Shown: piece by piece, positions 53,935 to 62,790 of the stretch | Position numbering within the stretch: the stretch's first letter is position 1 | How the letters are laid out: the number at the start of each line of letters is the position of its first letter | Origin: Acidimicrobiales bacterium | Lineage (GTDB): Bacteria; Actinomycetota; Acidimicrobiia; Acidimicrobiales; Iamiaceae | DNA length: 64,000 nt | Assembly: GCA_035547835.1 (NCBI GenBank) | Contig: DASZTW010000001.1 | Location: 186,001-250,000 of the forward strand | Reading direction: 5' to 3' | Translations under genes and position numbers: made by a program | Notes under the pieces: generated by a model | Seen by the model: the letters and a program-made list of their open reading frames with translations, nothing else | Databases searched by the model: none | Told to the model about the DNA's origin: nothing

Positions 53935-55352
53935 CGGTTCCCCACCATCCCAACGCGACCGACGGGTGCGACGGGCTCGGTCAACTCGGCCAGCTCCGCC
54001 AGCACCGCGGGAACGAGGTCGGGAAGGTCGGACGCCACCAGGCCCTCGCTCGGCCCGTGCCGGGCCGCGCGACCGTGCAACCACGCTCCTGCTGCGGCGG
54101 CCTCGAACCCCGGTAGGCCTCGAGCGAGCAGGGCGCCGATCACACCCGACAGCACGTCGCCGGTGCCGGCAGTGGCCAGCCGGGCGTCGCCGGCGCACAC
54201 GACCAGTGCCTGCCCATCCGGGTGCGCCACGACCGTGGTCGAGCCCTTGAGGAGCACGACGGCGCCGGTCGCGGCGGCCAACCCGCGGGCCGCACCGATC
54301 CGATCCTCACTCGGCGCGTCGCCGGCCAATCGAGCGAACTCACCGTCGTGCGGGGTCAGCACCACCGCGCCCGCCTCCGGGTTGCGTCGGGCGATCGTGT
54401 CGGCCGCGGCCGCCCCGAGCGCGGTGAGGCCGTCGCCGTCGACGAGCGTGGAGACCGTCGCGCCGGCCACGAGCGCGCGCACGTCGGTGGTGACGTCGTC
54501 GCCGACACCGAGGCCAGGCCCGACCACCAGGGCGCGGAAGCGGTCGATTTGCGCGATCACGTCGCTCGACCAACCAGTGGCGGCAATGTCGTGGCCCACC
54601 GCCTCGATGGGGCGACGTCCGTCGTCGGCGAGCCCCGGCGACGAGAGTCGCACGTAACCCGCACCCGCCCGCATCGCCGCGCGGGCAGCCAGGTGCGCGG
54701 CGCCGGTCATCCCTGCCGACCCGGCGACGACCCACACGGCGCTCTTCCACTTGTGGCTCTCGCGGGGCCGCGCCGGCAACCATGCGGCGACGTCGGACGG
54801 TTCCAGCAGGTGGGCGGTGGCGCTCGAGGTGTCGAGCCCGATGTCGACCACTTCGACGTCGCCGGCCAGCTCGGGGCCGGCACCCCACAACAACCCGGGC
54901 TTCCACGCCGCGAACGAAACCGTCTCGTCGGCCGCCATCGGTGACCCCGATGCCGCGCCAGTCAGGCCCGACACGCCCGACGGGATGTCGACGGCCAGCA
55001 CCGGAGGCCGCGGACCGGTCAGCGCTGGCGCTTCGTACGAGCCGCGAAAGCCGGTGCCGTACGCGGCGTCGATCACCAGATCACACGGAGGAAGCGTGGG
55101 TGGTGGATCTGCGGCGTCGACCTCGACGGTGCGGACCCCTGCCTCCCGCAGCCGCGCCGCTGCGGCGCGGCCGTCGGCGCCGTTGTTGCCTTTGCCGGCC
55201 ACGACGACGACACGCCGGCCGTACGTGCCTCCCAACATGCGCCGCGCGGTCCGTGCCACCGCGGCGCCGGCGCGGTCGATGAGGACGTCGACGGGTTCGG
55301 GAGCGGCCGCGTCGATCACACCCATCTCGGCCGGCGTGACGACGGGCTGCAT
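53931..55352 (-). CDS. nnr: Bifunctional NAD(P)HX epimerase/dehydratase
   Basis: 473 residues from ATG 55352 (MQPVVTPAEMGVIDAAAPEP). The N-terminal epimerase (YjeF_N) part has VVVAGKGNNGADGRAAA and VIDAAYGTGFRG, AVDIPSGVSG. The C-terminal ADP/ATP-dependent dehydratase (about 220-473) has AGSAGMTGAAHLAARAAMRAGAGYVRL (part), LTPHDGEFARL and the ATP-site DARLATAGTGDVLSG. It repairs hydrated NADH and NADPH. Complete bifunctional length; followed by alr with a GTGA overlap. The divergent hydrolase gene begins 31 bases away. Confidence 0.95.
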   Translation of the reverse strand: MQPVVTPAEMGVIDAAAPEPVDVLIDRAGAAVARTARRMLGGTYGRRVVVVAGKGNNGADGRAAAARLREAGVRTVEVDAADPPPTLPPCDLVIDAAYGTGFRGSYEAPALTGPRPPVLAVDIPSGVSGLTGAASGSPMAADETVSFAAWKPGLLWGAGPELAGDVEVVDIGLDTSSATAHLLEPSDVAAWLPARPRESHKWKSAVWVVAGSAGMTGAAHLAARAAMRAGAGYVRLSSPGLADDGRRPIEAVGHDIAATGWSSDVIAQIDRFRALVVGPGLGVGDDVTTDVRALVAGATVSTLVDGDGLTALGAAAADTIARRNPEAGAVVLTPHDGEFARLAGDAPSEDRIGAARGLAAATGAVVLLKGSTTVVAHPDGQALVVCAGDARLATAGTGDVLSGVIGALLARGLPGFEAAAAGAWLHGRAARHGPSEGLVASDLPDLVPAVLAELAELTEPVAPVGRVGMVGNR

Positions 55353-55383
55353 CCCCCGATGTTGGCAGATAGCGTCGCCCGCC

Positions 55384-56283
55384 ATGCCTGCCGCGGCGCC
55401 TCCGACTCTCGTTCCGCTCCCCGACGGGCGGCGGCTCGCGGTCGACGACGTGGGGACACCCGACGGGAAACCCGTGGTGTTCCTGCACGGAAGCCCCAGT
55501 TGCCGGCTCGGTCGGCCGCCGCTCGACGCCGAAGTGGCCGGCGCGGGGGTGCGGCTGGTAGCCCCGGACCGTCCCGGCCTGGGCGCCTCCGACGCTGATC
55601 CGCACGCCACCGCGGCCACGTTCGCCCGCGACTTGGCGGCCGCGCTCGCGCACTTGGGTGTGGAGCGCTTCGACGTTGTCGCGTGGTCCGCCGGCGCGCT
55701 CGCGGCGCTCGCGGTCGCGGCCGACGTCGAGCTGGGTCCACGAGTCGGGCGCGTCACCCTCGCTGCGGGGCTGGTTCCCGCTGAGGCCTTCGACGACCCG
55801 GCGTTGCGTCGACGGGTCACCGACAGCCGTGGCGGCATGCTCGACACGGTCGACGAGCTCGGTGCGGACGAAACCGCTGCCCTGGTCGCACCGATGATGG
55901 TGCCGTATCCCTGCTCGCTCGACGACGCCCGCACCCACCTCGAGACGATCCGTGACCACGCCGAGGCCGCCGAGATCGCCGCCGTCCCGGGTGGGACCGA
56001 CCAGAGCACGGCTTCGCTCGTCGAAGCGGTCCGCCAAGGGCTGGACGGCATCGAGCGCGAGCTGGTGGTCCAGCTCAGCCCCCTCGGCGTCGACCTCGGC
56101 CTGGTCGCGGCGCCGGTGCGGCTGGTGTACGGCTCCGCCGACCTCGTCTGCCCCCCGGCGTTCGGCGAATGGTTCCTTGGCCACTTGCCACACGCCCGGC
56201 TCGAAGTGCTGGCCGGCGCGAGCCACGGCCTGCCGTACCCCCACTGGCTCGAACTGCTGACGAGCTCGCCGATCCCGGGCTAG
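55384..56283 (+). CDS. Alpha/beta hydrolase with AWSAG nucleophile elbow
   Basis: 299 residues from ATG 55384. VFLHGSPSCRLGRPP is the oxyanion region, VAWSAGALAAL near residue 100 carries the nucleophile Ser in A-W-S-A-G rather than the usual G-x-S-x-G, PDRPGLGASD is typical, and the histidine is probably in LAGASHGLPYP near the end, with the acid in VYGSADLVCPP. Soluble; no signal peptide. Divergent from nnr and convergent with acpS. Substrate unknown. Confidence 0.88.
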   Translation: MPAAAPPTLVPLPDGRRLAVDDVGTPDGKPVVFLHGSPSCRLGRPPLDAEVAGAGVRLVAPDRPGLGASDADPHATAATFARDLAAALAHLGVERFDVVAWSAGALAALAVAADVELGPRVGRVTLAAGLVPAEAFDDPALRRRVTDSRGGMLDTVDELGADETAALVAPMMVPYPCSLDDARTHLETIRDHAEAAEIAAVPGGTDQSTASLVEAVRQGLDGIERELVVQLSPLGVDLGLVAAPVRLVYGSADLVCPPAFGEWFLGHLPHARLEVLAGASHGLPYPHWLELLTSSPIPG

Positions 56284-56329
56284 CACGCGGCACCACGGCA
56301 ACGCCGCGGCTCCCGACCCGCGCCCGCCG

Positions 56330-56695
56330 TCAGAGCGCGACGGCGATGGCCTCCGCGAGCGACGCCGTGTGCGTCAACGTCAAGCGCCACTCGCGCACGC
56401 CTCGTTCGGCCGCCAGGGTGGCGGCCTTGCCCGACAAGCGGACCGACGGGTCGCCGGAGCGGGCCTTCACGACCTCCACGTCGTGGAAGCCGAACGCCCC
56501 GAGCCCCACCCCAAGGGCCTTCATGACCGCCTCCTTGGCGGCGAACCGGGCGGCGTAGCGCTCGGTCGGGTCCCGGCGCCGTTCGCAGTACGCCCGCTCG
56601 TCGTCGGTGAACAACCGGCGTGCCACCCCGGGAGTGCGGGCGAGGGTGGTTCGCATCCGCTCGACCTCGACCAGGTCGACGCCGATGCCGATCAC
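56330..56695 (-). CDS. acpS: Holo-[acyl-carrier-protein] synthase
   Basis: 121 residues from ATG 56695 (MIGIGVDLVEVERM). The metal-binding GVDLVEV and the KEAVMKALG of RFAAKEAVMKALG are both present, as is the C-terminal LTHTASLAEAIA. It transfers 4'-phosphopantetheine from CoA to ACP. Standard length (119-130). Lies 37 bases after glmS in the same direction. Confidence 0.96.
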   Translation of the reverse strand: MIGIGVDLVEVERMRTTLARTPGVARRLFTDDERAYCERRRDPTERYAARFAAKEAVMKALGVGLGAFGFHDVEVVKARSGDPSVRLSGKAATLAAERGVREWRLTLTHTASLAEAIAVAL

Positions 56696-56732
56696 CGACG
56701 GCCCCCGCGAAGACCGCCGTCCACCGGGAGGG

Positions 56733-59700
56733 TCAACCCTCAGTCCACCGCTTCGCCAGCACCAGGACCGGCTGGGTCAACAGCTCGACGACGGGCTGGT
56801 CGGCGAGCAGATCGTCGCGGAAGACCGGCTCGGACTCGGTGACGGCGTCGCGGAGGGCGCCGTAGCGGCTGCGGTAGCCCTCCATCACGCCACGGATCAC
56901 CGGCTCGGCGAGCCGGTCGTGGAACTGCACTTGCAGCAGCGTGAGCCCCGTGCACTGGTTGCCCTTGACCTCGGGCACCAACACGAGGTGGCGCTGGTCG
57001 GATCCGACCGCCGCAGTGACCTCTCGCTCGGTGACCGCCCGCCGTTTGGTGCCGCGCAGCAGGGGGTTGCCGGCGGTGCGCGACGGGATGTCGCGCGACA
57101 CGCCGCCGCGGTCGACCACCTCGATCGTGGGGGTGGCCTGGTCGGTCTCGTCGATCGCATAGCGGGTGAAACCCCGCACCTCGGCCACCGCAGGATCGAG
57201 CGCGGCCAACGCACGCAATGCCTTGTAGCTGAGCCGATCGCGACCCGCGCCCGCGTCGAGCACCGCGGCGACCAGCGGGACTTGCAGCAGCCCTTCGTCC
57301 GAACGCGAGATGCCGACCGTGACGGTCTTCGCCTGGTGTTTGATGGCGTCGATGGGGCGGGTGAGCTCGTCGATTGCGTCGGTGAGGGCGGCGGTGAGGT
57401 CTTCGAGCACCAGGCTCGGCGTGCCCTGCTTGCCGAACTCGAGCTGGTAGCTCTCCAGCGGGGAGAGACCGCCGGCGTAGCGGAGCAGCGACGCGAGCCG
57501 CACGGCAGTCGACGCTTCGAGGTGCCCGTTGTACGTGCCGGTGCGCAGCCCGTCGGCGAAGCGCTGGTGGGCGGGGGCCAGCTGCGGGCGCAGCAAGTCG
57601 AGCAGCTGGTCGGCAGCGAGGTGATCGATGACCGCCTGCTCGATGGCCGCCCGCGCTTCTCGCAGCGGTCGGGCTGACGCATCGATCGCCAGCGCGGCCT
57701 CATAGCCGAACAGGTGACCCACCATGGTGGCCAGCACGAAGCCCAACCGCGGGTGGGTGGCCGGCACGGTGAGCACCGCGTGTGCGCCGTTGAAGCGATC
57801 CTCGCCCTCGGTGGCCACCACCACAGGCGTTGCCTTGTGCGCTCGGTAGATCGCCACTTCTTTGGCGACGTCATCAGCGGTCGACCCCTGCAGACCGGCC
57901 GCGCACACGAAGATCAACGGCTCGGACGACAAGTCGATGTGCTTTTTGTCCTCGGTGGTGTCACAGGCAATCGCCTTGTAGCACAGCTCCGACAGCTTGA
58001 TGCGGATCTCGCGTGCGGCGATGCGGTCGGGGCCCGACCCGACGATCGCCCAGTACCGCTTCGGCGGGGCGAACCGTCGGGCCGCCTCGGCAATGGCCGG
58101 ACGGGTGGCGAGCACCTGTTCCAGCGCGTCGGGAAGCGCCCGCAGCGCGGTGAGCACGTCGGCTTGGTCGGCGAGCGCGCGGCGCCGCGCGGCGGCGTCG
58201 CCTCGCGCGTCACCTTCGAGGATCACCTGCGCGATGGCACCAGCGAGCAGGAAGCCGGCGGCGACTTGGCTGTAGAACGCCTTGGTCGACGCCACGCTCA
58301 TCTCGACGTCGCGGCCGTCGGACGTGTACAGCACGCCGTCGGACTTGTCGGTCAGGTCACTGTCGCGGCGGTTGACGATCGACACCACCGCCGCGCCGCG
58401 GGCCCGCGCGAGGTCGACGGTGCGGTTCGTGTCGGTGGTCGTGCCGCTCTGGCTCACGGCGATGACCAGCGTGTCGGACATGTCGAGTCGGAGCCGGAAG
58501 CCCGACAACTCCGTGGCGAGCGTGGCCTCCACGCGGACGTCGGTCCCGGACAGCACGTCGCCCAACGCGAGCGCGACCGCTTCGGCAGCGATGGCCGCGG
58601 TGCCCTGACCCACCGCGACGACACGGTCGATCCGGCCGCTGCGCAGCGCCGCCTCCACCGACTCGGGCAGCGTGGTGGGACCCGCCGACACGCGCAGGCC
58701 GTCGGGCCCGTCGAGCAACTTGCCGCGCAACGTCTTGCGGAACGACGCAGGTGCCTCGGTGATCTCCTTGAGCAGGAAGTGGCGAGCGCTGCCGCGGTCG
58801 ACGTCGCGGGTGGTGATCTCGGCCCGGACGAGGTCGGCGTCGGTGACCGGCAACGGGGTCCCGTCGTAGGACCAGCGGCCGATGCCCTCCAACGTGCCCG
58901 CCTGGTCGCGGTCGAGCGCCACGATCTGGCCGCGGCTCGCGGCCGGCGCGTCGGGATTCGACGGGGTCTCGCCGTCGAGACGCAGGTACGTGTCGGCCAA
59001 CTCCACCACCCCGTACGGTTCGCTGGCCACGATGTACAGGTCGTCGGACAGTCCCACGTAGAGCGCCTGGCCGCTGCCGCGCAGTGCCAGCAGCACTCGA
59101 CCCGGGTCGGCGGCCGTCGCCGCTGCGATGGCGACCGAACCTTCGAAGGTCTGGACCGCGTGGCGGAACGCCTCGATCGGCGCCTCGCCTTTCGCCAGGC
59201 CTCGCGACACCACCGTCGGGATCACTTTGGCGTCGGTGGTGATGTCCGAGGCGATCTCGAGCCGCTCAGCCGCCTTGAGGTCGGCGAAGTTGTCGATGTC
59301 GCCGTTGAGGGCGGCGACCACGTAAGGCCCGTCCGCCACGCCGATCTCCTCGGAGTTCAGGGGGTGCGCGTTGGGCTCGGAGATGATGCCGACGCTCGCC
59401 CAGCGCGTGTGGGCGAGCACCCGGACGTTCGCGCCGTCACCGCTCATGGCCAGGCGGAGGAGCCGGTCGGCAGCGATCGTCGACCGCATGGCAGCCGTGT
59501 TGTCGCCCAGCTCGCCGATCTCGGCGGCGGCCTTGTACACGAAGCTCAGCCCGCCGCCGTCGACCACGTGCACCGACCCGTTCCGGAACAACGGATCCGA
59601 CGGTCGCTGGCGTAGGAGCGGGGCGACGGTGGACGACTCGAGGTCGAGGCCGTGACCGGTGACGAACACCTCGATGCCGGCGGAATCCCGCCCCCGCACC

Positions 59701-60212
59701 TCGAGCCGGTCGATCCCGGCCAACGTCTGCTGGATCGCGGTGTAGCCCTCCACCGCGCGGAGAGAGGCGCCCACTCCGGCGAGCTCGGCGACAGCCGCAG
59801 CGGTGCGGAGCCGGTCGTGTTGCAGGGCCCAGGTGGCGTCCCGAAGGTCGACGAGCGCGGCGTTGACTTCCTCGACACGACCCGCCGGCCAACCCGCGCC
59901 CGCCTCGTCGATGGCGACCTCGACCGCCTGGAAGCAGGCGGTGATCTCGGCACATCGCTCCTCGATGGCCTCGGCCAGGCCCGGCTGCTCCAGGAGCGCG
60001 CGAACGCCGGGAATGCCGCCCAGCAGGTGGTCGGCAGCGCCTGCGGCAGTGCCGGCCGCGCGGGTCACCCCGAGCAACCCGCCCCCGTCGCCCGGCGCAG
60101 CCGCAGCGTCGCGGAGCTGCGACGAAAGTCCGGCCAAGCCGGGAAGCAGCTGGTCTGCGCTCGGAACAGGGCGGTCAGTGCGTCGGTAGACGAGGACGAC
60201 GATCCCGCACAT
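56733..60212 (-). CDS. glmS: Oversized GlmS-like glutamine-fructose-6-phosphate aminotransferase
   Basis: 1159 residues from ATG 60212, nearly twice the usual 600. Cys2 of MCGIVVLVYRR is the amidotransferase nucleophile. A helical insert of roughly 150 residues separates it from RGRDSAGIEVF (about 172-182), normally found near residue 25-35. HTRWASVG and NAHPL follow at the expected spacing after that. SIS isomerase domains show VAVSQSGTT (VIAVSQSGTTTDT) and SVASTKAFYSQVA; the second SIS half lies near GSGPDRIAAREIRIKLSELCYKA. The final roughly 290 residues (after SYGLS-like end of SIS) form an unrecognised domain. Probably makes glucosamine-6-phosphate upstream of GlmM, which is encoded next to it. 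The additions may be regulatory (inference). Confidence 0.9.
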   Translation of the reverse strand: MCGIVVLVYRRTDRPVPSADQLLPGLAGLSSQLRDAAAAPGDGGGLLGVTRAAGTAAGAADHLLGGIPGVRALLEQPGLAEAIEERCAEITACFQAVEVAIDEAGAGWPAGRVEEVNAALVDLRDATWALQHDRLRTAAAVAELAGVGASLRAVEGYTAIQQTLAGIDRLEVRGRDSAGIEVFVTGHGLDLESSTVAPLLRQRPSDPLFRNGSVHVVDGGGLSFVYKAAAEIGELGDNTAAMRSTIAADRLLRLAMSGDGANVRVLAHTRWASVGIISEPNAHPLNSEEIGVADGPYVVAALNGDIDNFADLKAAERLEIASDITTDAKVIPTVVSRGLAKGEAPIEAFRHAVQTFEGSVAIAAATAADPGRVLLALRGSGQALYVGLSDDLYIVASEPYGVVELADTYLRLDGETPSNPDAPAASRGQIVALDRDQAGTLEGIGRWSYDGTPLPVTDADLVRAEITTRDVDRGSARHFLLKEITEAPASFRKTLRGKLLDGPDGLRVSAGPTTLPESVEAALRSGRIDRVVAVGQGTAAIAAEAVALALGDVLSGTDVRVEATLATELSGFRLRLDMSDTLVIAVSQSGTTTDTNRTVDLARARGAAVVSIVNRRDSDLTDKSDGVLYTSDGRDVEMSVASTKAFYSQVAAGFLLAGAIAQVILEGDARGDAAARRRALADQADVLTALRALPDALEQVLATRPAIAEAARRFAPPKRYWAIVGSGPDRIAAREIRIKLSELCYKAIACDTTEDKKHIDLSSEPLIFVCAAGLQGSTADDVAKEVAIYRAHKATPVVVATEGEDRFNGAHAVLTVPATHPRLGFVLATMVGHLFGYEAALAIDASARPLREARAAIEQAVIDHLAADQLLDLLRPQLAPAHQRFADGLRTGTYNGHLEASTAVRLASLLRYAGGLSPLESYQLEFGKQGTPSLVLEDLTAALTDAIDELTRPIDAIKHQAKTVTVGISRSDEGLLQVPLVAAVLDAGAGRDRLSYKALRALAALDPAVAEVRGFTRYAIDETDQATPTIEVVDRGGVSRDIPSRTAGNPLLRGTKRRAVTEREVTAAVGSDQRHLVLVPEVKGNQCTGLTLLQVQFHDRLAEPVIRGVMEGYRSRYGALRDAVTESEPVFRDDLLADQPVVELLTQPVLVLAKRWTEG

Positions 60213-60236
60213 GGCTTTCGAGGCTACCGGCGCGGC

Positions 60237-61712
60237 TCAGTCGGCGGTCGCGCCACGGCTGACCTGGCCGACAGCCTCCGCGAGTCGGTCGGCGACGCCC
60301 ACCGCGGTCTCCCGAGTGGACGCCTCGACCATCACCCGCACGACGGGCTCTGTCCCCGACGCACGCACCACGACGCGCCCCTCACCCGAGAGCTCTTCCT
60401 CGGCCTTGGCGACGAAGGGGGCGAGATCGTCGAGCAGGTCGGGGCGACGCTGCGCGACCTTCACGTTCACCAGCACTTGCGGCAGGCGCGTCATGGCCAA
60501 GTTGGCGAGGTCGCCGAGCGACTTGCCGGTACGCGCCAGCGCGTCGAGCACTTGGAGGCCGGTCAGCAGCCCATCACCAGTCGTGGCGAGGTCCCGGAAG
60601 ATGATGTGGCCCGACTGCTCGCCGCCGAGGCTCCACCGGCCGTGCTCGAGCGCTTCGAGCACGTTGCGGTCGCCCACCTGGGTCTCCACGACACGGATGC
60701 CCCGGCGCTCCATGCCCAGGCGAAAACCGAGGTTGCTCATGATCGTGACCACCACCGTGTCGTCCGCGAGCTGGCCGCGCTGCTTGTGGTCGATGGCCAG
60801 CAGGGCGATGAGCTGGTCACCGTCGATGAGGTGGCCCTCGGCGTCGACCGCGATCACCCGGTCGGCGTCGCCGTCGAACGCCAGACCCAGATGGGCGCGG
60901 CGCTGTGGCACGGCGCGCTGGAGGTCGGCGGGGTAGGTGGAGCCGCACGCGTCGTTGATGTTCTGTCCGTTCGGCTGAGCGTGCAGGACGGTGACCTCGC
61001 AACCAAGCGTCTGCAACACGCGCGGCGCGGTCACCGAAGCCGCCCCGTTCGCGCAGTCGATCACCACCCGGATCCCGTCGAGCCGTCGTCCTTCGAGCAC
61101 GACCCGCTCCAAGTGGTCGACGTAGCGGTCGACCACTTCGGGTGCCCCGACGAGGTCGCCCACCTGCGCGCCGACCCGGGGTCCGGCGATCTGTCCTGCC
61201 GTGCGGGCACCCACGTGGATCGGTGGCGCGGCGACCGCCGGGTCGACGATCACGACGCGGCCTTCGGTCGACGCGACCGTCTCGGCCGGCGGTGATGCGG
61301 CCAGCGGGAGCGCGTCGGTGTCCGCCAAAGAAGCCAACTCGCGTTCGAGCCGGGTCTCCATCTCGTCGCTGAGCTTGCGGCCGCCGGCCGTGAAGAACTT
61401 GATGCCGTTGTCGCCGAACGGGTTGTGCGACGCCGAGATCATCGCGGCGGGCGCGGACTGCGATGCCGACGCCCACGCCACGCCAGGGGTCGGGATGACG
61501 CCCAAGTCGACGACTTCGATCCCCTCCGACGCCAAGCCAGCCGACAGCGCGGCCTGCAGCATGGGACCCGAAAGCCGAGTGTCGCGGCCCACCAGCCAAC
61601 GGCGACCGCCGATCACCCGGGCGGCGGCGCGCCCGAGCGCGAGGACCAGTTCGGGCGTGAGCTCGGCGTTGGCCACGCCACGCACGCCATCGGTGCCGAA
61701 CTTGAGTGTCAT
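60237..61712 (-). CDS. glmM: Phosphoglucosamine mutase
   Basis: 491 residues from ATG 61712 (MTLKFGTDGVRGVAN). Active-site Ser in MISASHNPFGDNG near residue 100; metal-binding AFDGDADR near 285; GGEQSGHIIF near 370; phosphate-binding RASGTEPVVRV near 455. It converts GlcN-6-P to GlcN-1-P for UDP-GlcNAc. It is about 40 residues longer than typical GlmM; the extra lies near residues 140-185 (Ala/Pro/Val-rich with VVIVDPAVAAPP). 24 bases upstream of the glmS start. Confidence 0.97.
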   Translation of the reverse strand: MTLKFGTDGVRGVANAELTPELVLALGRAAARVIGGRRWLVGRDTRLSGPMLQAALSAGLASEGIEVVDLGVIPTPGVAWASASQSAPAAMISASHNPFGDNGIKFFTAGGRKLSDEMETRLERELASLADTDALPLAASPPAETVASTEGRVVIVDPAVAAPPIHVGARTAGQIAGPRVGAQVGDLVGAPEVVDRYVDHLERVVLEGRRLDGIRVVIDCANGAASVTAPRVLQTLGCEVTVLHAQPNGQNINDACGSTYPADLQRAVPQRRAHLGLAFDGDADRVIAVDAEGHLIDGDQLIALLAIDHKQRGQLADDTVVVTIMSNLGFRLGMERRGIRVVETQVGDRNVLEALEHGRWSLGGEQSGHIIFRDLATTGDGLLTGLQVLDALARTGKSLGDLANLAMTRLPQVLVNVKVAQRRPDLLDDLAPFVAKAEEELSGEGRVVVRASGTEPVVRVMVEASTRETAVGVADRLAEAVGQVSRGATAD

Positions 61713-61749
61713 GACGGGAGGGTCATGTGCGCCTCGGGAGGCCCGAGGA

Positions 61750-62142
61750 TCAGCGCTTGGAGTACTGCGGTGCCTTGCGGGCCTTCTTCAGGCCGTAGTG
61801 CTTCGGCTCCTTGATGCGGGCATCGCGCCGCAGGAAACCCGCCTTCTTCAGCGAGGCGCGCAGCTCGGGGTCGAGCTCGGCGAGCGCACGGGCGATTCCG
61901 AGCCGCATCGCACCGGCCTGCCCGGCGACACCGCCACCGTCGAGCGTGGCGTCGATGTCGTACTGACCTTCGGTCTCGGTGAGTCGCAAGGGCTCGGTGA
62001 GCAGGTTGCGGTGGGCGGCGGAGGGGAAGTGGGCTTCGAGCGCACGGCCGTTGACCGTGAGGTTCCCCTCGCCGGCCCGCAGGCGGACCCGCGCGACCGC
62101 GGCCTTGCGGCGCCCAGTGGTCTGAGTGAGCGGCTTGGACAC
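61750..62142 (-). CDS. rpsI: Ribosomal protein S9 (uS9)
   Basis: 130 residues from ATG 62142. [15 protein letters not shown] opening, [21 protein letters not shown] centre and the KAPQYSKR C terminus, whose final basic residues reach the P-site tRNA, are all canonical. Nine bases after rplM, the usual two-gene operon, and followed by glmM 37 bases later. Confidence 0.99.
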   Translation of the reverse strand: MSKPLTQTTGRRKAAVARVRLRAGEGNLTVNGRALEAHFPSAAHRNLLTEPLRLTETEGQYDIDATLDGGGVAGQAGAMRLGIARALAELDPELRASLKKAGFLRRDARIKEPKHYGLKKARKAPQYSKR

Positions 62143-62151
62143 GTTGGCCTC

Positions 62152-62604
62152 CTACGCGCGAGCCCGAGCGCGGGCGTCGAGAGCGAGCGGCTGCGGGTCC
62201 TGCGCCGCGTGCGGATGGGTGGGCCCGGCGTACACCTTGAGCTTCTTCAGCATCTGGCGGCCGAGGCGGTTCTTGGGGAGCATGCCGCGCACCGTGCGGC
62301 GCAGCGCGTCTTCCGGCTTGCGTTCGAGCAGGTGCTCATACGACTCGGCCTTGATGCCGCCGGGGTAGCCGGAGTGCGTGTACACCTGCTTGGCGCCCGC
62401 CTTGTTGTTGGTGAGCACCACCTTGTCGGCGTTCACGATGATCACGTGGTCGCCCATGTCCATGTGGGGGGCGTACACCGGCTTGTGCTTGCCACGCAGC
62501 ACCCGGGCGACCTCGGTCGCGAGCCGGCCCAGCACCACGCCCTCGGCGTCGACGACGTACCACGAGCGCTCGATCTCGCTGGCTTTCGGGGTGTAGGTGG
62601 GCAC
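62152..62604 (-). CDS. rplM: Ribosomal protein L13 (uL13)
   Basis: 150 residues from GTG 62604 ([20 protein letters not shown]). [34 protein letters not shown] and [19 protein letters not shown] are family signatures. Starts the rplM-rpsI operon; a candidate promoter lies about 100 bases upstream. The C terminus has an added Arg/Ala-rich tail (ARARARA). Confidence 0.98.
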   Translation of the reverse strand: MPTYTPKASEIERSWYVVDAEGVVLGRLATEVARVLRGKHKPVYAPHMDMGDHVIIVNADKVVLTNNKAGAKQVYTHSGYPGGIKAESYEHLLERKPEDALRRTVRGMLPKNRLGRQMLKKLKVYAGPTHPHAAQDPQPLALDARARARA

Positions 62605-62701
62605 GCGGGTTCCTCGTGTTCGTATGGCGGCTGGTGGGTCGCCCGAGCGACGCACCGCAGGGCCGTGGCGCGGGGCGCGCAGGCCTGCAAAGCAACGGAC
62701 A

Positions 62702-62731
62702 ACGATACGCAGCCGGTCGAGGGGACGGCAA
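62702..62731 (-). promoter_or_regulatory. Candidate promoter of rplM-rpsI
   Basis: On the minus strand, TTGCCG (62726-62731), an 18-base spacer and TATCGT (62702-62707), about 100 bases before the rplM start. It lies in the 186-base divergent gap shared with the threonine dehydratase gene. Confidence 0.45.
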
Positions 62732-62790
62732 ATGGCCCTGGTGGGGCCCGCCACGGCCACCGGCGATGCGCCTCGCTACGTTGGTCGTCC

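Noticed and set aside
57714-59615. 633-residue plus-strand open frame opposite glmS
   Set aside because: Antisense shadow of a well-supported enzyme; no start signals or motifs.
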